NCBI GenBank assembly: GCA_049687495.1
Contig: JBAVJB010000052.1
Span: 1 to 29,000, forward strand
Reading direction: 5' to 3'
From: Salinimicrobium sp049687495
Lineage (GTDB): Bacteria; Bacteroidota; Bacteroidia; Flavobacteriales; Flavobacteriaceae
Length of the DNA stretch: 29,000 bases
Shown: positions 24,046 to 29,000 of the stretch, in pieces
Layout of the letters: every line of letters starts with the position of its first letter
Numbering within the stretch: the first letter of the stretch is position 1
Translations under genes and position numbers: made by a program
The notes under the pieces: model-generated
What the model was told of the DNA's origin: nothing
What the model saw: the letters and a program-made list of their open reading frames with translations, nothing else
Database searches by the model: none

Positions 24046-25020
24046 CTAACTTACATACACTTCCAGCAGTTCTGCGCCTGCTTCAGAAGATAAGGCTACT
24101 TTGTCATTTTTGGCAGGGATAAGCAAGGTTTGTCCCCGCTCGATGGTCTCGCTATTTCCTTCAACGCTTATTTGAGCTTTCCCGCTCACACACATGTAGA
24201 TCACAAAAGAATCTAAAGCAGAATAATCTTTTTCCAGGCTGCCTTTCAACGGCAAATAATTCGTGGTGAAATATTTACAGTCTGCGATATTGTTGGACCT
24301 GTTTTCTTCCGCAGTATATTCCCTTTTAAAATCATCTTTTTTCTCAAAATCAATGGCTTCAAGAGCAAGATCTGTGTGAAGTTCGCGCGAATTTCCTTCG
24401 GCGTCAACACGATCCCAGTCGTAGATGCGGTAAGTAATGTCCGATGTTTGCTGGATCTCAGCCAGTAAAACTCCGGCGCCAATGGCGTGTACTTTGCCGG
24501 TGTTTATAAAGAAGGCGTCCCCTTTTTTCACTTTTTCAAAGTTGAGCAATTCGGTGATCTTTCCTGAATTGAGATGCTCGAGATAATCAGCTTCAGAAAT
24601 GCTTTTTTTGAAACCCACGTTGATCTCGGCACCTTCGTCTGCCTGCATGATATACCACATTTCGGTCTTTCCGAAGGAGTCGTGCTTCTTCTTGGCGATC
24701 TCGTCGTGCGGGTGCAATTGTACCGAAAGCTCTGTCTTTGCATCGATGAACTTGATCAATAAAGGAAATTCGGCTCCAAACTTCTCAAAATTTTTCTTTC
24801 CGAGAAGATCGTCTTTGTAGGATTCCAAAAGTTCGTTCAGGGTCTTGCCTTTCAACTTCCCGTTTTCCACTACAGAAATGTCATTTTTGACCCCCGAGAT
24901 TTCCCAACTTTCGCCCACATCCTCACGAACTGAATTCTTATTAAGTACTTCTTTTAACTTCTTCCCGCCCCAGATCTTGTCTTTCAAAATGGGCGTAAAT
25001 TTTACTGGATAATTGAGCAT
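24046..25020 (-). CDS. manA: Mannose-6-phosphate isomerase, class I
   Basis: A 324-residue zinc enzyme that interconverts mannose-6-phosphate and fructose-6-phosphate, the entry to GDP-mannose and to mannose catabolism. Expected zinc ligands are Gln101 and His103 in SVQLHPHDE, Glu120 in GKTEMWYI and His178 in GKVHAIGAG. It is the short form of about 320 residues found in Firmicutes and Bacteroidota, lacking the insert of the E. coli form. It is convergent with the lactonase operon and divergent from the next gene. A perfect -7 box lies 20 bases upstream. Codons 44-50 (VKNDISV) carry a sequence very close to the intergenic A palindrome (24874-24890). Confidence 0.94.
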   Translation of the reverse strand: MLNYPVKFTPILKDKIWGGKKLKEVLNKNSVREDVGESWEISGVKNDISVVENGKLKGKTLNELLESYKDDLLGKKNFEKFGAEFPLLIKFIDAKTELSVQLHPHDEIAKKKHDSFGKTEMWYIMQADEGAEINVGFKKSISEADYLEHLNSGKITELLNFEKVKKGDAFFINTGKVHAIGAGVLLAEIQQTSDITYRIYDWDRVDAEGNSRELHTDLALEAIDFEKKDDFKREYTAEENRSNNIADCKYFTTNYLPLKGSLEKDYSALDSFVIYMCVSGKAQISVEGNSETIERGQTLLIPAKNDKVALSSEAGAELLEVYVS

Positions 25021-25040
25021 TGTAGAATTGTTATGACAAA

Positions 25041-25048
25041 CAAAGATA
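25041..25048 (-). promoter_or_regulatory. manA: -7 element of manA
   Basis: On the minus strand this reads TATCTTTG, a full match to TAnnTTTG, 20 bases before the ATG at 25020. Confidence 0.55.
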
Positions 25049-25078
25049 TTACAAAATGAGAGAAGCCGGAAAGCAGCA

Positions 25079-25121
25079 AAAAAAGAGCTTTTAAAAATGG
25101 CATTTTTGAAGCCTCTTTTTT
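25079..25121. repeat. Extended A-type palindrome between divergent promoters
   Basis: The centre is AAAAATGGCATTTTT (25093-25107). Outer arms AAAAAAGAG (25079-25087) and CTCTTTTTT (25113-25121) pair perfectly, with one or two bulges between. It looks like a terminator hairpin, yet it lies between the starts of two divergent genes, next to the -7 box of the plus-strand gene. Confidence 0.75.
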
Positions 25122-25123
25122 GC

Positions 25124-25131
25124 TATCTTTT
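25124..25131 (+). promoter_or_regulatory. Probable -7 element, carboxypeptidase-regulatory-like gene
   Basis: TATCTTTT, seven of eight to TAnnTTTG, 13 bases before the ATG at 25145. The TTTTTG of the A palindrome (25103-25108) may act as the -33 element, 15 bases upstream. Confidence 0.4.
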
Positions 25132-25144
25132 CCTTTTGATTCTC

Positions 25145-25879
25145 ATGAGGTACATTTTACTATTTCTTCTTCTCTCTACCATAAATCTTGCGGCACAGGA
25201 AAGAACGCCGGTTTCAGGCACTGTGACTACGGAAGAATTCCCCCTCGAAAACGTCCTGATAAAAAATATTTCTTCTGAAAAATTCACAGTTTCAGATGTT
25301 TCGGGAAGGTTTCTACTGAAGATGGCGGCAAATGATACCATTGTTCTTTCCCATGTTGGGATGCAGGACCTCATAAAATTCATTTCTCAAGAAGACCTGC
25401 AGCAGCAGCCTTTACTGCTAAAAATGTTGCAGGAGCCCGAAGAATTGCGAGAAGTTGAGATCAACGGCCACCCCGAGATCAACGCAGTTGCCTTAGGTAT
25501 TATTCCGAAGGAGATAAAAACGCTTACGATGAACGAGCGAAGGCTCAAAACTGCAGGCGATTTCAAGGCGAAGAGCCTGCTTGGCCTCCTTTTTGGAAGC
25601 TTCCCGCTTGACCCTGTCATCAACGCGATCAACGGCAGGACCAAAAGATTGAAAAGAAATATAGGCATCGAAAAACAGCAAAGGAATATTGCTTTTTTGG
25701 AGATGAACGCGATGAACTACATGAAAGACGAAATGCAGCTTACAGACGCGCAGGCGCAGCAGTTGATCGACTATATCATTACAGATGAACGCTTACAGGA
25801 TGTACTCGACCTGGAGAACGAGGCACGGTTGCAATTCTTTTTACAGGACGCCTGGTACCGCCTCCAGAACGAATCTTAG
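25145..25879 (+). CDS. Secreted protein with carboxypeptidase-regulatory-like domain
   Basis: A 244-residue exported protein. The signal peptide MRYILLFLLLSTINLAAQ is followed at about 23-95 by a carboxypeptidase regulatory-like beta-sandwich (VSGTVTTEEFPLENVLIKN, then SDVSGRFLLKMAANDTIVLSHVGM), the domain found at the front of TonB-dependent receptors. Here no receptor barrel follows. The rest (about 110-244) is a mostly helical, charged region ending in QFFLQDAWYRLQNES. Stand-alone proteins of this shape are common in flavobacteria and of unknown role. The frame opens 16 codons earlier, but the ATG at 25145 gives a standard signal peptide and sits just after a -7-like box. Confidence 0.82.
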   Translation: MRYILLFLLLSTINLAAQERTPVSGTVTTEEFPLENVLIKNISSEKFTVSDVSGRFLLKMAANDTIVLSHVGMQDLIKFISQEDLQQQPLLLKMLQEPEELREVEINGHPEINAVALGIIPKEIKTLTMNERRLKTAGDFKAKSLLGLLFGSFPLDPVINAINGRTKRLKRNIGIEKQQRNIAFLEMNAMNYMKDEMQLTDAQAQQLIDYIITDERLQDVLDLENEARLQFFLQDAWYRLQNES

Positions 25880-25896
25880 CTGAACATGAGGTCCTT

Positions 25897-25909
25897 AAAA
25901 TGTCATTTT
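25897..25909. repeat. Short module A copy
   Basis: AAAATG-T-CATTTT lies 18 bases after the stop codon at 25879. The flanks do not extend the palindrome, and no T-run follows. Confidence 0.6.
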
Positions 25910-25993
25910 TGAGACTTCTTATGAAATGGCAGTTCGAAGATTCTCTTCAGCAACCTCCTGAGCCTCATTCAATCCTTCACATAAAACTCTGTT

Positions 25994-26019
25994 AAACTCC
26001 TCCTATACGGGGAGTTTTT
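25994..26019 (+). terminator. Terminator before the marR operon
   Basis: AAACTCC (25994-26000) pairs with GGAGTTT (26011-26017), with a ten-base loop that can add a CC/GG pair, and the stem runs into five T residues. It probably ends the transcript of the gene at 25145-25879. Confidence 0.65.
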
Positions 26020-26076
26020 CATGCGCTATTCTCATAAATTTATACAAGCCTTTGCATAGCTGAAAAAAAAGCGTCG

Positions 26077-26100
26077 TTTTGTTATGCGTGCATAACAAAA
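26077..26100. promoter_or_regulatory. Palindromic operator of the MarR gene
   Basis: A perfect inverted repeat with 11-base arms, TTTTGTTATGC and GCATAACAAAA, around GT. It ends six bases before the -7 box and contains a TTTTG that could act in the -33 region, so a bound dimer would block the promoter. Position and symmetry fit self-regulation by the MarR protein encoded next. A further half site, TGCATA, lies at 26053-26058. Confidence 0.75.
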
Positions 26101-26106
26101 TTTTTC

Positions 26107-26114
26107 TAACTTTG
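26107..26114 (+). promoter_or_regulatory. -7 element of the marR-fatty acid oxidation operon
   Basis: TAACTTTG matches TAnnTTTG in full and ends only six bases before the ATG at 26121. Transcription would start at or next to the start codon, which implies a leaderless or nearly leaderless message. Confidence 0.6.
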
Positions 26115-26120
26115 AGATCC

Positions 26121-26555
26121 ATGAAAGATAAGACCATTGACTATGTACTGCGGGCAACCTGGATCTCGGTTGCAAAAATGTACAATGAAGAGGCCGGAAA
26201 AGAAGGCAGCACGATGGCCACAGGCTTCGTATTGCTGAACATTGACCCGGAAAACGGAACGCCTTCCACCTCCTTAGGGCCAAAAATGGGAATGGAGGCA
26301 ACCAGCCTTTCCCGAACCCTTAGAACCATGGAGGACAAGGGGCTCATCACAAGGCGAAAAAACCCCGAAGACGGCAGGAGCGTGCTCATTTACCTCACCG
26401 ACTTTGGCAGGGAAATGCGGGAGTATTCAAAAAAGGTCGTCCTCACTTTTGATGAGGCGGTGAAAAAGGAAATTCCGCAGGAAGATCTTGAAAAATTCAT
26501 AGAGGTAGCCGCAAAGATCATGGAGCTTATCTCTTCAAAAAAGATATATAATTAA
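26121..26555 (+). CDS. MarR-family transcriptional regulator
   Basis: A 144-residue winged-helix repressor. The recognition part is PKMGMEATSLSRTLRTMEDK with the wing LITRRKNPEDGRSVLIYLTDFG. Helices at both ends form the dimer interface. A perfect palindrome overlaps its promoter, so it probably represses itself and the downstream gene. The following gene, a dehydrogenase/hydratase of beta-oxidation, begins about 50 bases later without a separate promoter or terminator. The expected ligand is an acyl-CoA or fatty acid, by analogy with the pathway; this is inference. The frame opens 14 codons earlier, but those codons overlap the operator and -7 box, so the ATG at 26121 is preferred. Confidence 0.9.
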   Translation: MKDKTIDYVLRATWISVAKMYNEEAGKEGSTMATGFVLLNIDPENGTPSTSLGPKMGMEATSLSRTLRTMEDKGLITRRKNPEDGRSVLIYLTDFGREMREYSKKVVLTFDEAVKKEIPQEDLEKFIEVAAKIMELISSKKIYN

Positions 26556-26606
26556 TAGATTTAGGGAAACCACACAAGCTGTGATCACCAAAAATAAATG
26601 AACAAC

Positions 26607-29000
26607 ATGAAACGAAGAATCAACAAAGTTGCAGTAATCGGCTCGGGAATTATGGGGAGCGGGATTGCCTGTCATTTTGCCAATATTGGCGTACAGGTGC
26701 TCCTGTTGGACATAGTGCCGAGGGAATTGACAGATAAGGAAAAACAAAAAGGCCTTACGCTCGAAGATAAAAGCGTGCGTAACAGGATCGTAAACGACTC
26801 CCTGCAGGCGGCACTCAAGTCAAAACCCTCTCCTATTTACCACAAAGATTTTGCAAAACGCATCACGACAGGTAACCTGGAGGATGACATTTCAAAAGTT
26901 GGCGAAGTTGACTGGATCATTGAGGTGGTGGTTGAACGACTGGATATTAAAAAACAGGTTTTTGACAAGCTTGAAAAATACAGAAAAAAAGGCACCCTTA
27001 TTACCACAAATACTTCGGGGATACCGATAAAACTGATGAACGAGGGCCGCAGCGAAGATTTCCAGAAACACTTCTGTGGAACCCACTTCTTCAATCCGCC
27101 GCGATACCTCAGGTTATTTGAGATCATTCCGGGACCGGATACTTCCGAAGAAGTCCTGGAATTCCTGAATGAATACGGTGAAAAATTCCTCGGAAAAACT
27201 TCCGTAGTAGCCAAAGACACCCCCGCCTTTATTGGGAACAGGATAGGGACCTACAGCATTATGAGCCTTTTCCATATGGTGAAAGAACTGGGACTAACCA
27301 TAGAAGAAGTTGACAAGCTTACTGGACCGGTGATAGGAAGGCAGAAATCTGCCACTTTTCGCACCGTAGACCTTGTGGGGCTTGATACGCTTAAGCATGT
27401 TGCTGAAGGTTTGCATAAAGGCGTACCTACAGATGAGGAACACGATCTTTTTGCCATGCCCGATTACATCAACACCATGGTGGAAAATGAATGGTTTGGT
27501 AGTAAAAGCGGACAGGGTTTCTATAAAAAGATCAAGAACGACGACGGTTCCAGCGAGATAAAATCCCTTGACCTGGAGACTCTTGAATACAGGGATCAAA
27601 AAAAGGCAAATTTTGCCACCCTTGAGCAGACAAAAACCATTGACAAGGTAGAAGACCGTTTTAAGGTGCTTGTCAACGGTAAGGACAAAGCGGGTGAATT
27701 CTACCGCAAGAATTTCTCAGCCATTTTCGCCTATTCCTCAAGACGCATCCCCGAGATCACAGACGAGCTTTATAAAATAGATGATGCCATGAAAGCCGGT
27801 TACGGCTGGGAACACGGCCCATTCCAGATCTGGGATGCCATAGGTGTGGAAAAAGGTATCGAAATGATGAAAGCCGAAGGTAAAGAACCGGCGGCCTGGG
27901 TGAATGAAATGCTGGAAAAAGGCAACAAAAGCTTTTATGAAGTAAGGGAAGGAAACACCTGGTATTACGACATACCTACTAAGGAATATAAAAAGATTCC
28001 GGGACAGGATGCTTTTATTATCCTGGACAACATAAGGGAATCAAAAGAAGTCTTTAAAAACAGCGGCGTAGTCGTTGAGGATCTTGGCGACGGGATCTTA
28101 AACGTTGAGTTCCGCAGTAAGATGAATTCTATTGGTGGCGATGTGCTTGACGGCTTGAACAAAGCCATTGACCTGGCCGAAAAAGAGTACCAGGGACTGG
28201 TGGTCGCCAATAACGGAAAGAACTTTTCTGTTGGTGCAAACATTGGGATGATCTTTATGCTGGCGGTAGATCAGGAATATGATGAGCTAAACATGGCCAT
28301 CAAATATTTCCAGGATACCATGATGCGTATGCGCTACTCTTCTATTCCTACCGTGGCCGCGCCACATGCAATGACTTTGGGTGGAGGCTGCGAACTTTCA
28401 CTGCATGCAGATAAGGTAGTGGCAGCGGCCGAAACTTACATTGGGCTTGTAGAATTTGGCGTTGGAGTAATTCCGGGCGGTGGCGGATCTAAAGAAATGA
28501 CCGTTCGTGCTGCTGATACTTTTCAGAAAGACGACGTAGAGCTCAACCGACTTAGAGAACACTTCCTAACCATTGGAATGGCCAAAGTTTCCACTTCGGC
28601 TTATGAAGCATTTGACACCAATATCCTTCAAAAAGGGAAAGATATCGTGGTGGTGAACCCTGACCGTCAACTGGCTATCGCGAAGCAACATGCGCTGTTG
28701 ATGGCCGAGAACGGCTACACAAAACCAATCATGCGTACAGACGTGAAGGTGCTTGGAAAGCAGGCTTTAGGAGCGTTCTATGTGGGAACCGATCAAATGT
28801 TCGCCGGAAAATACATCAGTGAACACGACAAGAAAATCGCCAATAAACTGGCCTACGTAATGGCCGGTGGAGACCTTTCTGAAAACTCTTATGTGAGCGA
28901 ACAATACCTGCTTGATCTGGAAAGAGAAGCTTTCCTATCACTCACCGGTGAAAGAAAAACACTTGAAAGGTTGCAGCATATGTTGAAAAAAGGGAAACCG
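26607..29000 (+). CDS. 3-hydroxyacyl-CoA dehydrogenase / enoyl-CoA hydratase (FadB-like), 3' end missing
   Basis: The frame is open to the window edge (798 codons), so the gene is partial. Relatives are about 800 residues long, so only a few codons should be missing. The N-terminal NAD-binding domain has GSGIMGSG (10-17) and the dehydrogenase motifs THFFNPPRYL and KDTPAFIGNRIG. The crotonase domain lies at about 480-690, with NFSVGANIG and TLGGGCEL forming the oxyanion hole and VEFGVGVIPGGGG the active-site region. The order is dehydrogenase first, hydratase last, the reverse of E. coli FadB and usual in flavobacteria. It performs the second and third steps of beta-oxidation. ATG 26607 is preferred on homology; ATG 26598 is in frame and possible. 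It is probably co-transcribed with the MarR gene. Confidence 0.93.
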   Translation, partial: MKRRINKVAVIGSGIMGSGIACHFANIGVQVLLLDIVPRELTDKEKQKGLTLEDKSVRNRIVNDSLQAALKSKPSPIYHKDFAKRITTGNLEDDISKVGEVDWIIEVVVERLDIKKQVFDKLEKYRKKGTLITTNTSGIPIKLMNEGRSEDFQKHFCGTHFFNPPRYLRLFEIIPGPDTSEEVLEFLNEYGEKFLGKTSVVAKDTPAFIGNRIGTYSIMSLFHMVKELGLTIEEVDKLTGPVIGRQKSATFRTVDLVGLDTLKHVAEGLHKGVPTDEEHDLFAMPDYINTMVENEWFGSKSGQGFYKKIKNDDGSSEIKSLDLETLEYRDQKKANFATLEQTKTIDKVEDRFKVLVNGKDKAGEFYRKNFSAIFAYSSRRIPEITDELYKIDDAMKAGYGWEHGPFQIWDAIGVEKGIEMMKAEGKEPAAWVNEMLEKGNKSFYEVREGNTWYYDIPTKEYKKIPGQDAFIILDNIRESKEVFKNSGVVVEDLGDGILNVEFRSKMNSIGGDVLDGLNKAIDLAEKEYQGLVVANNGKNFSVGANIGMIFMLAVDQEYDELNMAIKYFQDTMMRMRYSSIPTVAAPHAMTLGGGCELSLHADKVVAAAETYIGLVEFGVGVIPGGGGSKEMTVRAADTFQKDDVELNRLREHFLTIGMAKVSTSAYEAFDTNILQKGKDIVVVNPDRQLAIAKQHALLMAENGYTKPIMRTDVKVLGKQALGAFYVGTDQMFAGKYISEHDKKIANKLAYVMAGGDLSENSYVSEQYLLDLEREAFLSLTGERKTLERLQHMLKKGKP

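Noticed and set aside
25097..25144. Earlier ATG for the carboxypeptidase-regulatory-like gene
   Set aside because: It lies inside the A palindrome and upstream of the -7-like box, and it would bury the signal peptide.
26598..26606. ATG nine bases before the chosen start of the FadB-like gene
   Set aside because: It is possible, but relatives begin with MKR followed by the beta strand of the NAD-binding fold, which matches the ATG at 26607.

Overview
The window reads as a chromosomal segment of a member of the Bacteroidota, most likely a marine Flavobacteriaceae of the Gramella/Salegentibacter/Zunongwangia kind; the genus is a guess. Support comes from start sites without Shine-Dalgarno sequences, many upstream TAnnTTTG boxes (the Bacteroidota -7 element), a zinc-free type B L31, DUF4199 and DUF4136 proteins, the Bacteroidota-type alternate GlmU, a single-chain PurL, and a beta-oxidation protein with the dehydrogenase domain in front. 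I see no phage, insertion sequence, tRNA, rRNA or CRISPR. It is mostly housekeeping DNA separated by unusually rich palindromic intergenic repeats.

Layout. 1-176: two copies of a composite palindromic repeat. 177-1726 (minus): GlmU-like protein and ribosomal protein L31, each with its own promoter. 1896-3399: DUF4199 membrane protein and a GtrB-like glycosyltransferase in one operon. 3455-7019: phosphohexomutase and an MsbA-like ABC exporter. 7333-8880: ECF sigma factor, a single-pass membrane protein with duplicated motifs (probable anti-sigma) and a Spy-like periplasmic protein, a likely envelope-sensing operon. 8955-9998 (minus): BNR-repeat lipoprotein, divergent from 10072-11286, an RsmB/NOP RNA methyltransferase. 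11287-11914: 628 bases without a gene, filled by a tandem composite palindrome array. 11915-15586: purL, with a separate palindrome read in frame in an interdomain linker. 15737-17609: an outer-membrane barrel protein and a convergent DUF4136 lipoprotein. 17824-20855: class III aminotransferase and acyl-CoA synthetase. 20989-23971: tight operon of a CE2-like esterase, an aldo/keto reductase and an SMP-30 lactonase-like lipoprotein. 24046-25020 (minus): manA, divergent from 25145-25879 (carboxypeptidase-regulatory-like domain). 26121 to the end: a MarR regulator with a perfect palindromic operator, followed by a fatty-acid oxidation gene cut by the window edge.

How it fits together. PMI (manA), phosphohexomutase, GlmU-like protein, GT2 and ABC exporter all belong to sugar-phosphate and envelope glycan supply, but they lie in separate transcription units. 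The acyl-CoA synthetase and the MarR/FadB-like unit serve fatty acid activation and beta-oxidation. The most unusual content is the repeat system. One short palindrome (AAAAATG, one base, CATTTTT) recurs at least nine times outside genes: as part of terminators, next to terminators, between divergent promoters, and as the first module of an ordered A-B-C(-D-B') array. Near copies lie inside several coding regions.
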